The notes beneath the pieces are model-generated. The model ran no database searches. It had not been told where the DNA came from and saw only the letters and a program-made list of their open reading frames with translations. From Virgibacillus sp. LDC-1 (GTDB lineage: Bacteria > Bacillota > Bacilli > Bacillales > Amphibacillaceae), in NCBI RefSeq assembly GCF_030137545.1, contig NZ_JARUVL010000014.1, forward strand, positions 22,478 to 75,837: 53,360 nt of DNA. The letters run 5' to 3'. Both the position numbers and the translations under genes were made by a program. Below are positions 44,220-53,243 of the stretch, piece by piece. Each line of letters opens with the position of its first letter. Position 1 is the first letter of the stretch.

Positions 44220-45098
44220 ATGGAAATTATCCGAACTGTTGACAAAATGCGTTTGAAAATTAATGCACTTCAAGCTGCCAAGAATACGATCGGCTTCGTG
44301 CCGACGATGGGCTATTTTCATGAAGGGCATCTACGACTAATGGAAGAAGCCAAAAAAGAGAATACAATAACGATTGCAAGTATCTTCGTAAATCCACTGC
44401 AATTTGGACCAAATGAGGATTTTGATAACTATCCAAGAAATGAAAAGCGAGATATACAATTAGCTGAAAAAGTGAATGTAGATTTTCTGTTTATTCCAAC
44501 CGTAAATGAAATGTATCCACAAAATATGAAAATAAACGTTTCCATTCTTGATCGAACGGATGTGCTTTGCGGAAGATCGAGACCCGGCCATTTTAATGGA
44601 GTTATTACAGTTTTAACGAAGCTATTTCATATTATTCAACCAGATAATGTTTACTTTGGACTGAAGGATGCACAGCAAGTAGCAGTCGTCGATGCTTTAA
44701 TACAGGATCTGAATTTTCCGATTCATTTACATGGAGTCCCTACCGTTCGAGAGCAGGATGGCCTAGCAAAAAGCAGCCGAAACGTAAATTTAACCCTTGC
44801 TGAGCGTAAAAATGCACCCATTCTAGCCAAGGCTTTACAGGATGGACGTCGATTAGTAGTTGACGGAGAAACAGATACTGATATCATTATAAATGAGGTA
44901 ACTAAAAGTTTGCATGCATGTATAGGAAAGATAGACTATATCGAACTACTATCTTTTCCTGAACTAAGGCCTGTTGAGACAATTAATCAACACGTTATTT
45001 TAGCGGTGGCTGTGCAATATAACCATGCACGATTAATTGATAACATAATATTTGATCAAAATGGAACGATAATTGATTATTACCATAAGGAGAAATGA
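44220..45098 (+). CDS. panC: Pantothenate synthetase
   Basis: ATP-dependent ligation of pantoate and beta-alanine. 292 residues. The HIGH-like motif is GYFHEGH (31-37) after FVPTM, the KMSKS-like loop is in [11 protein letters not shown], and [20 protein letters not shown] and YFGLKDAQQ bind pantoate and ATP. SD AAAGGTGG precedes ATG 44220. Middle gene of panBCD. Confidence 0.97.
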   Translation: MEIIRTVDKMRLKINALQAAKNTIGFVPTMGYFHEGHLRLMEEAKKENTITIASIFVNPLQFGPNEDFDNYPRNEKRDIQLAEKVNVDFLFIPTVNEMYPQNMKINVSILDRTDVLCGRSRPGHFNGVITVLTKLFHIIQPDNVYFGLKDAQQVAVVDALIQDLNFPIHLHGVPTVREQDGLAKSSRNVNLTLAERKNAPILAKALQDGRRLVVDGETDTDIIINEVTKSLHACIGKIDYIELLSFPELRPVETINQHVILAVAVQYNHARLIDNIIFDQNGTIIDYYHKEK

Positions 45099-45099
45099 C

Positions 45100-45495
45100 A
45101 TGTTTCGTACGATGATGAAGGCAAAAATTCATTGCGCTACGGTTACGGAGGCCAATCTTCATTATGTCGGTAGCGTAACTATTGATGAATCAATATTAGA
45201 GCAAGTAGATATACTCCCTCACGAAAAGGTCCAAATCGTAAATAATAATAATGGAGAACGATTTGAAACGTATGTCATACCTGGAAAAAGAGGTTCGGGT
45301 ACCATTTGTCTAAACGGGGCAGCAGCACGGCTTGTTCAAAAAGGAGATATTGTCATTATTATCGCTTATGCAATGATTGCAAATGATGAGCTAGCATCCT
45401 TTAGACCAAAAGTAGCACTAATGAATTCCAAAAACGAGGTGGACCAGTTGATCAACCAAGAGCCTCCTTTAACGGAACCTGATCGTATCATTTAG
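45100..45495 (+). CDS. panD: Aspartate 1-decarboxylase (pyruvoyl)
   Basis: Makes beta-alanine from aspartate. 131 residues from ATG 45100, behind AAGGAG; the longer ORF overlapping panC is rejected because [11 protein letters not shown] is the family N-terminus. Self-cleavage should occur between Gly24 and Ser25 (YVGSVTID), creating the pyruvoyl group. [16 protein letters not shown] is conserved. Begins one base after the panC stop. Confidence 0.97.
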   Translation: MFRTMMKAKIHCATVTEANLHYVGSVTIDESILEQVDILPHEKVQIVNNNNGERFETYVIPGKRGSGTICLNGAAARLVQKGDIVIIIAYAMIANDELASFRPKVALMNSKNEVDQLINQEPPLTEPDRII

Positions 45496-45499
45496 TGGT

Positions 45500-45535
45500 G
45501 AAAACTCTTATCTAAGGATAGGGGTTTTCTTTATT
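45500..45535 (+). terminator. Terminator of panBCD
   Basis: 13-bp stem (45500-45512, 45517-45529; two G-T pairs) with a TAAG loop and a T-rich tail. Confidence 0.75.
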
Positions 45536-45567
45536 GATCATACGAATAGAGAAAGGGCGGTGATATA

Positions 45568-48372
45568 ATGACAAAATATGTAGTATTTGATTTAGAAACA
45601 ACCGGACATAGTCCAAATAACGGAGATAAAATTATCGAAATCGGCATCGTAGTTATTGAGGATTTTAAAATAGTAGCAGATTACACAACATTATTAAATC
45701 CCGGCAAACCAATTCCACCGTTTATTACAAACCTTACTGGGATTGACGATAAGGCAGTGGAATCTGCGCCTTGTTTTACAGATGTGGCTTCAAAAATAAC
45801 ATCGATGTTTAAAGACAGCTTCATTATTGCACATAATGTTCCGTTTGATCTTGGCTTTCTAAATGAAGCACTACCTGAAGCTGGTTACACTATGCTTGAA
45901 AATTTGGTGATTGATACTGTTGAGTTAGCAAGAATCTTGATTCCGCAAGCTCCGAGCTTTAAATTAGGGCAACTGGCACAATACTTGAACATTACGCATG
46001 ATGATCCGCACCGTGCCTTGTCAGACGCTTATGTAACTGCTAAATTATTTTTGGCTTTAAAAGAAAAGCTGTTTTCATTACCTTTTGAAACGGTTCAACA
46101 GCTAATGAAGATAGAAACGAAGCTGCAATCCAATTTAGAGCATCTTTTAACACAGCATTTAGAATTGCTTCGGTTTTCATCGTCAACTAATGAAGAGATC
46201 GTATCATTCCATGGTCTAGCATTTAAAAAACAAACAGATTTAAGGAACCAAGATATAAAGTTAGACATGGCATTTGGAGAATATCTTGATACCATTTACG
46301 CCCCTAAAGGTGGACTTGAAAAGTCAATTAACAACTTTGAATCTAGACCTGGTCAACAGCGAATGTCTGAATGTATCTTTGATTCATTTCAATCAAAACA
46401 GCATGCCTTAATTGAGGCAGAGACAGGAACAGGGAAATCATTTGCATACTTAATTCCCGCTATTTATCATGCAGTTCGAACTAAAAAACGTGTTGTTGTT
46501 AGTACACATACGACCCAGCTTCAATCTCAATTGCTCAATGAAGAAATTCCTGTACTAAAACGTCTCCTGAATTTTCCATTTCAAGTAGCGTTAATGAAAG
46601 GGAAACAGCACTATATTAGCCTTGAAAAAGTGGAAAGAGAGCTTTCTAAATATGATGCTGACAATTACGATATTGCATTAACAAAAGCAATGCTTCTTGT
46701 TTGGCTTACCGAGACGAATACTGGAGATTTAGATGAAATAAACTTTCCTGCTGGAGGTTATAGTTTTATAAGAAAGGTGTCGACTGAATCGGAGGATTAT
46801 ACAAATCCACATTCTCCTTGGTTTACCTATTCGTACTATCACCGTGCTCGGAAGTTAGCAGAACATGCAGATATTGTTATCTTAAATCATGCATTACTTT
46901 GTACGGATGTTTTTAATGATTATCAGCATATACCTTCCTATGATTATGCAATTATTGATGAAGGACATCATTTAGAAGCTGTAGCATCACAGCATTGTGG
47001 CTTAAAGCTCGATTATGTTCATTTATTATATACACTTAACCAAATCGGTTCAGGTGGTGACGGGAACTGGCTAGCAACTGTTCGAAATACGTATCCGGCT
47101 TTACAATCTGCGTTTACCATTGAAGCTTGCGGAAACTTGTTTAATGATCTCAAGCAAGAAGTAGATGATCTTTTCCGTGGTATATATCATTATGTGCATA
47201 AGAAGCGATATAATCGACAAAATGTAAGTGATATAGGCAGGATACAATATCGAATTAATCATGAAGATTTTGAAGATCGCTTTTGGAATACGATTCAAGA
47301 TATGGCGGCTCGTCTTCGATATTTACTTCAAAAACAATGTGCTGTTCTTACCTTGATTGAAAAGGAGACAGAAGTTGATATCCATGTACGTGATGAAGCA
47401 AAGAAACTAAAGGATATACTGCAACAATTTCACGAAAGTATCCATCATATGTTAATAACACGAAATATCGAAAATGATGTGAGATGGATTGAAGCAGAAG
47501 GAGGCGGCCCTAAAAATGCGGTTTATTTATATAGTGAGCCAACTAACTTGTCAGCCTTACTTGAAGATTCTTTTTTCCTGAAAAAGAAAAGTATCATTTT
47601 AACTAGTGCAACGTTGTCTATAAAAGGTTCTTTTTCATTTATTCGCTCACAATTAGGAATGCCAAAAGAGCGAACGGTAGAAGAGCGAATAGCGTCTCCG
47701 TTTGACTATAAAGAACAAGTAAGGCTATTCATACCAAATGATTTCCCTGACATTAAACAAGGTGACTTAGATGACTTTGTATATTCGACTTGTGAAGCGA
47801 TTGTATCAATGGCTGAAATAACTAAGGGAAGAATGCTTGTATTGTTTACGTCCTACGAAATGCTTAAGCAAACGTATTTTTTTTTAAAAGAAACAATGAA
47901 TACAGAGGAATATTATTTGATTGCACAAGGGCTCTCAAGCGGCAGTAGAGAAAGGTTAAAAAAGAATTTTCAAACGTTCGACAAAGCAATTTTATTAGGA
48001 ACGAGCTCTTTTTGGGAAGGTGTCGATATTCCTGGCGAGGATTTATCATGTGTCATGATTGTAAGGCTTCCATTTCAACCGCCAAATCACCCGGTGTATG
48101 AAGCAAAAGCAAATGCATTAAAAGAAGCAGGTAAAAATGCATTTATGGAATTAGCGCTACCAAATGCAGTTATTCGCTTTAAACAAGGATTTGGACGGTT
48201 AATTCGTTCGAAAAGTGATCGAGGCATCGTATTTGTATGTGATGCACGTATTAAAAAAGCACGATATGGAAAGTATTTCTTAGAATCAATTCCAGATGTC
48301 CAAGTGAGCTATGGAAATACTTCAAAAATAATGGATGAAGCAAGTATTTGGTTTAATAAAAAATCCGACTGA
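45568..48372 (+). CDS. dinG: DinG-type helicase with 3'-5' exonuclease domain
   Basis: 934 residues. The N-terminal DnaQ-like exonuclease domain (about 1-165) has D8-x-E10 (VFDLETTG), HNVPFDLGFL and HRALSDAYVT. The C-terminal XPD/DinG superfamily 2 helicase has Walker A AETGTGKS at 284-291 and DEGHH at 464-468, then GRLIRSKSDRG near the end. No Fe-S cysteine cluster is evident, as in Gram-positive DinG, which is mainly a nuclease in relatives studied. SD GGCGGTGA precedes ATG 45568. Confidence 0.96.
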   Translation: MTKYVVFDLETTGHSPNNGDKIIEIGIVVIEDFKIVADYTTLLNPGKPIPPFITNLTGIDDKAVESAPCFTDVASKITSMFKDSFIIAHNVPFDLGFLNEALPEAGYTMLENLVIDTVELARILIPQAPSFKLGQLAQYLNITHDDPHRALSDAYVTAKLFLALKEKLFSLPFETVQQLMKIETKLQSNLEHLLTQHLELLRFSSSTNEEIVSFHGLAFKKQTDLRNQDIKLDMAFGEYLDTIYAPKGGLEKSINNFESRPGQQRMSECIFDSFQSKQHALIEAETGTGKSFAYLIPAIYHAVRTKKRVVVSTHTTQLQSQLLNEEIPVLKRLLNFPFQVALMKGKQHYISLEKVERELSKYDADNYDIALTKAMLLVWLTETNTGDLDEINFPAGGYSFIRKVSTESEDYTNPHSPWFTYSYYHRARKLAEHADIVILNHALLCTDVFNDYQHIPSYDYAIIDEGHHLEAVASQHCGLKLDYVHLLYTLNQIGSGGDGNWLATVRNTYPALQSAFTIEACGNLFNDLKQEVDDLFRGIYHYVHKKRYNRQNVSDIGRIQYRINHEDFEDRFWNTIQDMAARLRYLLQKQCAVLTLIEKETEVDIHVRDEAKKLKDILQQFHESIHHMLITRNIENDVRWIEAEGGGPKNAVYLYSEPTNLSALLEDSFFLKKKSIILTSATLSIKGSFSFIRSQLGMPKERTVEERIASPFDYKEQVRLFIPNDFPDIKQGDLDDFVYSTCEAIVSMAEITKGRMLVLFTSYEMLKQTYFFLKETMNTEEYYLIAQGLSSGSRERLKKNFQTFDKAILLGTSSFWEGVDIPGEDLSCVMIVRLPFQPPNHPVYEAKANALKEAGKNAFMELALPNAVIRFKQGFGRLIRSKSDRGIVFVCDARIKKARYGKYFLESIPDVQVSYGNTSKIMDEASIWFNKKSD

Positions 48373-48392
48373 TGCCTTTGTCATCAGTCGGA
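48364..48392 (+). terminator. Hairpin at the dinG stop codon
   Basis: 11-bp stem TCCGACTGATG/CATCAGTCGGA with a 7-base loop, spanning the dinG stop. No T-run directly follows, so termination efficiency is doubtful. Confidence 0.45.
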
Positions 48393-48457
48393 ATAGAGAG
48401 GGTTAGGTGATTTTTTTGTTGAAATAAATAAAAATAGAACAAAAAACACGCAAGGCT

Positions 48458-48466
48458 TGGTATACT
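48458..48466 (+). promoter_or_regulatory. Extended -10 promoter upstream of ypmB
   Basis: TGGTATACT fits the extended -10 pattern TGn-TATAAT with one change. It would give a leader of about 175 bases before ypmB, carrying the 19-codon ORF. Confidence 0.45.
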
Positions 48467-48591
48467 AAGGAGTGTAATTTATTTTATTTATCTTCAACAC
48501 TTACTCTATAGTGTAAGCTATTCGTTCTGAACTATGAGTAACAAAAATTGATAAACAAAGCAGTTTTTTTTACTGGAGGGATCAAATTGCA

Positions 48592-48651
48592 ATGGAACGA
48601 ACGTACATAATTGCAAACGAAATACGACTATTTAGGACAGAAAAGGCATGA
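48592..48651 (+). CDS. Possible 19-codon leader ORF overlapping ypmB
   Basis: ATG 48592 opens an ORF reading MERTYIIANEIRLFRTEKA, ending at TGA 48649-48651. Its stop overlaps the first ypmB ATG (48648). A good SD, TGGAGGG, lies 11 bases upstream, whereas ypmB has only a weak AAAAGG. A TTG at 48587, better spaced from the same SD, opens only 7 codons in another frame. Translation coupling is plausible; a coding role for the peptide is unproven. Confidence 0.35.
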   Translation: MERTYIIANEIRLFRTEKA

Positions 48652-49178
48652 TGTTTTATCATAACAAACCTCGATTTTCATCTTGGGTGAAATGGCTAGC
48701 ATGGATAACTATAATCATTGCGGTTGCAATATTTTGTTTCCTAATTTATTTATACAATGTAATCCAACATGAAAAAACACAAGAATTCGATCAAACGAAA
48801 AAAATCGTATTTGCTGAAACAGCTCTTACAGAAATAAATGAAATTACACGATTTCATGGTGATCAGTATTATCATGCTGTAGTTGGAAAAACAGATCAAA
48901 AAGATGTTAAAATAGTATTTGTCTTAAAAAAGGAGAACAGTAATGAAATATCTGTATTCGATATGGATGAAATGATTTCCAAAGATAAAGTAAATGATAT
49001 GTTTATTCAAACTTGTAGCAATTGTAAATTGCTGAAAACTACACCTGCAATTATGAATAATAAACCTTTTTGGGAGCTTACTTATACAGATGGCGACAGG
49101 AGACACGTCATTGAGTATGTTTCTATGTACGACGGATCAAAATACGAACAATTTCGTTTTAAGCATTTATTTCAATGA
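48648..49178 (+). CDS. ypmB: Membrane-anchored YpmB/TseB family protein
   Basis: 176 residues: N-terminal cytoplasmic tail, one membrane helix (about 17-36), and an extracytoplasmic DUF5590/PepSY-like domain (AETALTEINEITRFHGDQYYHAV, WELTYTDGDRRHVIEYVSMYDG). The B. subtilis homologue TseB (YpmB) influences PBP2A and cell elongation; here this is inference from homology. It starts at ATG 48648 or 48651, with a weak SD. The usual upstream gene ypmA is missing. It precedes aspB by 31 bases. Confidence 0.88.
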   Translation: MMFYHNKPRFSSWVKWLAWITIIIAVAIFCFLIYLYNVIQHEKTQEFDQTKKIVFAETALTEINEITRFHGDQYYHAVVGKTDQKDVKIVFVLKKENSNEISVFDMDEMISKDKVNDMFIQTCSNCKLLKTTPAIMNNKPFWELTYTDGDRRHVIEYVSMYDGSKYEQFRFKHLFQ

Positions 49179-49209
49179 ACGTGAAACAGTTTGAAGGGAG
49201 TTCAATGAT

Positions 49210-50394
49210 ATGGATTTGGCAAATAGAGTTAAAAGCTTAACACCATCATCAACACTTGCCATTTCAGCAAAGGCAAAGGAATTAAAGCAGGAAGGCTACG
49301 ATGTAATTGGCTTAGGAGTAGGCGAGCCGGATTTTAATACGCCACCATCCATTTTAGATGCCGCGACAAAGGCAATGAATGAAGGGAAAACGAAATATAC
49401 GCCTTCAGGAGGAATACCTGATCTTAAAGCAGCGATTATAAATAAGTTCAATGTGGATAATGCACTTGAATATAAACAAGAAAATATTATTGTAACGACT
49501 GGAGCAAAGCATGCTTTATTCACGCTTTTTCAAGTCCTTCTAAATGAGGGAGATGAAGTAATCGTTCCAACACCATATTGGGTAAGCTATCCTGAACAGG
49601 TTAAATTAGCAGGCGGAATCCCTGTAGTAGTAGAGGCAGAAGAAGAAAATGATTTTAAAATCACTCCAGAGCAACTAGAAGCTGCCATTACCTCGAGAAC
49701 AAAGGCAGTAATTATTAATTCTCCAAGTAACCCGACTGGCATGATGTATCATGCAGCGGAATTGGAGAAGCTTGGAGAAATTTGCTTAAAGCATCAAATT
49801 ATGATCGTATCTGATGAGATTTATGAGAAGCTTATTTACACAAATGATGAGCATGTGTCTATTGCCTCGCTCTCACCAGCATTAAAGGAGCAAACAATCA
49901 TCATTAATGGGGTATCTAAATCTCACGCAATGACAGGCTGGAGAATCGGTTATGCAGCTGGTCCACAGCATATTATTAAAGCAATGACGAATCATGCTTC
50001 CCATGCAACATCTAATCCTACTTCTATAGCACAATATGCAGCATTAGCAGCGTATAACAATACAGAAGAAGATCCGACCATTGAAATGCGCCGTATTTTT
50101 TCAGAGCGATTAGAATTGTTATACCAATTGTTAATTGATATTCCTGGAATTACGTGTACGAAGCCTAATGGTGCTTTTTACCTCTTTCCGAATGTAGCGG
50201 AAGCAGCAAAAATGAATGGCTTTGCGCATGTAGATGATTGGGTAACTGCTCTATTAGAAGAAGAAAAGGTTGCCATCGTACCTGGTTCAGGCTTTGGAGC
50301 GCCTAATAATGTACGTTTATCTTATGCTACTTCAAGCGAACTTTTAGTAGAAGCAGCTAAACGGATGAAACGATTTGTAAATAACCATAAATAA
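49210..50394 (+). CDS. aspB: Aspartate aminotransferase
   Basis: PLP transaminase, aspartate + 2-oxoglutarate to oxaloacetate + glutamate; class I, subgroup Ib. 394 residues. Lys237 in VSKSHAMTGWRIGYAAG binds PLP; NSPSNPTG and VSDEIYEKL are conserved, as is the C-terminal NVRLSYATS. It supplies aspartate next to asnS, which is 18 bases downstream, as in B. subtilis. Confidence 0.96.
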   Translation: MDLANRVKSLTPSSTLAISAKAKELKQEGYDVIGLGVGEPDFNTPPSILDAATKAMNEGKTKYTPSGGIPDLKAAIINKFNVDNALEYKQENIIVTTGAKHALFTLFQVLLNEGDEVIVPTPYWVSYPEQVKLAGGIPVVVEAEEENDFKITPEQLEAAITSRTKAVIINSPSNPTGMMYHAAELEKLGEICLKHQIMIVSDEIYEKLIYTNDEHVSIASLSPALKEQTIIINGVSKSHAMTGWRIGYAAGPQHIIKAMTNHASHATSNPTSIAQYAALAAYNNTEEDPTIEMRRIFSERLELLYQLLIDIPGITCTKPNGAFYLFPNVAEAAKMNGFAHVDDWVTALLEEEKVAIVPGSGFGAPNNVRLSYATSSELLVEAAKRMKRFVNNHK

Positions 50395-50412
50395 TGTTGG
50401 AGGAGAATTATT

Positions 50413-51705
50413 TTGAAAACAACAATAGCAAATGTAGCAAAAAGTGAAGGAAAAATAGTTACGATTGGAGCATGGCTCGCTAATAAACGATCAAGCGGAA
50501 AAATTGCTTTTTTACAGTTGCGGGATGGTACTGGGTTTATGCAGGCAGTTGTCGCTAAGAATGATGTCAGTGAAGAAACCTTTCAATTAGCAAAAAACAT
50601 GACACAAGAATCATCGATGTACATAACTGGAACAATTGTAGAGGACAAGCGTTCTCCGATAGGATATGAAATGCATGTAACGGAGATTGAATTAATTCAA
50701 GAGGCAGTTGATTATCCAATTACTCCAAAAGAGCATGGAACAGAGTTTTTAATGGATCATCGTCACCTATGGCTTCGCTCAAAAAGACAGCATGCCATTA
50801 TGAAAATACGGAACGAAATTATACGAGCTACGTATCAATATTTTCATGATAATGGTTATGTGAAAGTAGATCCTCCTATACTAACTGGAGCATCAGCTGA
50901 AGGAACCACAGAGCTTTTTCATACGAAGTATTTTGATGAAGAAGCATACTTATCTCAAAGCGGACAGCTCTATTTAGAAGCGGCAGCTATGGCATTAGGA
51001 AAAGTGTTCTCTTTTGGACCAACTTTCCGTGCCGAAAAATCAAAAACACGTCGACATCTAATTGAATTCTGGATGATTGAACCGGAAATGGCGTTTGTCG
51101 ATCATGAAGAAAGCTTACAAATTCAAGAAGAATATGTTAGCTTTGTTGTGCAATCCGTCTTAAAGAACTGTAAAATTGAGCTAAATACGCTTGAAAGAGA
51201 CACATCAAAGCTCGAATCAATTCAAGCGCCATTTCCTAGAATATCGTATGATGACGCGATTGAGCTATTAAAGGAAAAAGGCTTTACAGATATTGAATGG
51301 GGCGAGGACTTTGGTGCACCGCATGAAACAGCAATAGCGGAAAGCTTTGATAAGCCTGTTTTCATTACAAACTATCCTGCCGAGATTAAAGCATTTTACA
51401 TGAAGCCTGTACCTGGAAGAGAAGAAGTTGTGTTATGCGCGGATCTTATTGCACCAGAAGGTTACGGAGAAATTATCGGTGGCTCGCAGCGTATTGATGA
51501 TTTAGAGCTGATGCAAAAACAGTATGAAGCACATGAACTAACTGGGGATGCATATGCGTGGTATTTAGAATTAAGAAAATATGGTAGTGTACCACACTCT
51601 GGATTTGGACTGGGATTAGAAAGAACAGTTGCATGGATTACAGGAATTGACCATGTAAGAGAAACAATTCCATTTCCTCGTTTATTGAATAGACTTTATC
51701 CATAA
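50413..51705 (+). CDS. asnS: Asparaginyl-tRNA synthetase
   Basis: Class IIb synthetase of 430 residues: N-terminal OB-fold anticodon-binding domain (about 1-110), then the catalytic core with motif 2 [21 protein letters not shown]-type region and motif 3 [13 protein letters not shown]. The AsnRS-type KSKTRRH sequence rather than the AspRS pattern supports the assignment. TTG start 50413 behind GGAGGAG. Its presence means Asn-tRNA can be charged directly. Confidence 0.96.
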   Translation: MKTTIANVAKSEGKIVTIGAWLANKRSSGKIAFLQLRDGTGFMQAVVAKNDVSEETFQLAKNMTQESSMYITGTIVEDKRSPIGYEMHVTEIELIQEAVDYPITPKEHGTEFLMDHRHLWLRSKRQHAIMKIRNEIIRATYQYFHDNGYVKVDPPILTGASAEGTTELFHTKYFDEEAYLSQSGQLYLEAAAMALGKVFSFGPTFRAEKSKTRRHLIEFWMIEPEMAFVDHEESLQIQEEYVSFVVQSVLKNCKIELNTLERDTSKLESIQAPFPRISYDDAIELLKEKGFTDIEWGEDFGAPHETAIAESFDKPVFITNYPAEIKAFYMKPVPGREEVVLCADLIAPEGYGEIIGGSQRIDDLELMQKQYEAHELTGDAYAWYLELRKYGSVPHSGFGLGLERTVAWITGIDHVRETIPFPRLLNRLYP

Positions 51706-51718
51706 TGATTGAATACAG

Positions 51719-51757
51719 CACTCCCTTCGTCGCTATTCCGAATTAGGGAGTGTTGTT
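51719..51757 (+). terminator. Terminator of aspB-asnS
   Basis: CACTCCCT/AGGGAGTG stem (51719-51726, 51745-51752) with an 18-base loop and TTGTTT tail. Confidence 0.65.
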
Positions 51758-51786
51758 TCCTTATAAGCAGAACCATTGTAAGAAAG

Positions 51787-51814
51787 TCGACTATATTATA
51801 TGTCTTGCTATAAC
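51787..51814 (+). promoter_or_regulatory. Promoter of dnaD-nth
   Basis: TCGACT (51787-51792), 16-base spacer, TATAAC (51809-51814), with the extended -10 TGC before it; about 20 bases upstream of dnaD. Confidence 0.55.
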
Positions 51815-51834
51815 TATTCATGAGGTGCTAAACG

Positions 51835-52521
51835 ATGATTAAATCTGTTACAATGCAACAAATATTACTCAATCAGCTTCCGATTCCCGCCAATTTATTA
51901 ACATCCTATACAAAAATTGGATTAGACGAAAAGGAAGTGATGATTATTTTACAAATACATCGCTTTTCATTTGAAGGTAATTTCTTTCCAACACCAGGAG
52001 ATTTAGCCTCGTGTTTAACAATAGATGAAGGAGATTGCTCGAAAATCTTGCGTAAACTCATCCAGAAAAATTATTTATCCATTGAACAAGTAGAGAATGA
52101 CCAGGCGCAACTTACAGAAATTTATTCGCTTAATCCATTATGGGAGCAATTATATACGAAAACAAAAGCTGAAACCGAAGAAGTACATCAGGATGGAACA
52201 ATTTTTGTTTTATTTGAGCAAGAATTTGGAAGACCATTATCTCCATTTGAAATAGAAATGATCAATGCATGGCTAGATGAAGATAAAATCGAACCAGCAC
52301 TGATTAAGGCAGCACTACGCGAGTCTGTATTGATGGGCAAATTAAACTTTAAGTATATGGATCGCATCTTAAGAGAATGGCAAAGAAAAGGAATTAAAAC
52401 GGTTGATGAGGCAAGGGCAGCAAGTAAATCATTCCATACCAATAAAAAGCAAGCTATACAGCCTGAACCGAAAAAAAGAGATACATCCTTTTATTATAAC
52501 TGGCTAGAGGGAGAAGAGTAA
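51835..52521 (+). CDS. dnaD: Replication initiation protein DnaD
   Basis: Primosomal protein acting with DnaA, DnaB and DnaI to load DnaC helicase at oriC and restart sites. 228 residues: N-terminal winged-helix oligomerisation domain (about 1-100, VMIILQIHRFS, PTPGDLASCL) and C-terminal DnaB_2 domain (about 125-200) with the conserved NFKYMDRILREWQRKGIKT. SD GAGGTG precedes ATG 51835. Four bases separate it from nth. Confidence 0.95.
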   Translation: MIKSVTMQQILLNQLPIPANLLTSYTKIGLDEKEVMIILQIHRFSFEGNFFPTPGDLASCLTIDEGDCSKILRKLIQKNYLSIEQVENDQAQLTEIYSLNPLWEQLYTKTKAETEEVHQDGTIFVLFEQEFGRPLSPFEIEMINAWLDEDKIEPALIKAALRESVLMGKLNFKYMDRILREWQRKGIKTVDEARAASKSFHTNKKQAIQPEPKKRDTSFYYNWLEGEE

Positions 52522-52525
52522 GGAC

Positions 52526-53176
52526 ATGCTAACTAAAAGTGAAATAAGGTTTTGCTTAGATGAAATGAAGCAAATGTTTCCTGAGGCAGATTGTGAGCTA
52601 GTACACGAAAACCCATTTGAGCTCCTTATTGCTGTAGTATTATCTGCTCAATGTACAGATGTACTTGTCAATAAAGTAACACGTGAATTGTTTAAAAAAT
52701 ATAAAACGCCAGAGGATTACATCGCTGTTCCATTAGAAGAACTGCAAAACGACATTCGTTCAATTGGATTATATCGGAATAAGGCAAAAAATATTCAAAA
52801 GCTATCTAACTCCATTATTCATGAATATGGGGGAGAGGTTCCCAAAACAAAGGATGCATTAATGAAGCTTGCTGGTGTTGGGAGAAAAACAGCAAATGTC
52901 GTCGCCTCTGTCGCATTTCATGAACCAGCCATTGCTGTTGACACACATGTAGAAAGAGTATCAAAGCGGTTAGGAATTTGCAGATGGAAAGATTCTGTAT
53001 TAGAAGTTGAGCAAACTTTAATGCGTAAAGTACCAAAAGAGGAATGGAGTGCGACACACCATCGGATGATTTTCTTTGGACGCTACCATTGTAAAGCGAA
53101 AAATCCAAGCTGTGATGTATGTCCACTATTACAAATATGTCGAGAAGGTAAAAAACGAATGAAGGACAACAAATAA
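52526..53176 (+). CDS. nth: Endonuclease III (DNA glycosylase/AP lyase)
   Basis: Removes oxidised pyrimidines and cuts AP sites. 216 residues. The helix-hairpin-helix LAGVGRKTANVV contains catalytic Lys121, and Asp139 lies in VDTHVERV. The [4Fe-4S] cluster cysteines C189-x6-C196-x2-C199-x5-C205 are complete. It directly follows dnaD as in B. subtilis, but the next gene there (ypoC) is replaced here by an insertion sequence. Confidence 0.97.
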   Translation: MLTKSEIRFCLDEMKQMFPEADCELVHENPFELLIAVVLSAQCTDVLVNKVTRELFKKYKTPEDYIAVPLEELQNDIRSIGLYRNKAKNIQKLSNSIIHEYGGEVPKTKDALMKLAGVGRKTANVVASVAFHEPAIAVDTHVERVSKRLGICRWKDSVLEVEQTLMRKVPKEEWSATHHRMIFFGRYHCKAKNPSCDVCPLLQICREGKKRMKDNK

Positions 53177-53198
53177 AAAAAGTGGCTACTGATGTGAA

Positions 53199-53240
53199 CC
53201 CCTAGAGTTAGACCAAAAAATCTAACTCTAGGGGGGTTTT
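53199..53240 (+). terminator. Hairpin at the IS left end
   Basis: Perfect 14-bp stem CCCCTAGAGTTAGA/TCTAACTCTAGGGG (53199-53212, 53221-53234), 8-base loop, then GGTTTT. It may block read-through transcription from nth into the transposase and also end the dnaD-nth transcript. Confidence 0.7.
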
Positions 53241-53243
53241 AGT

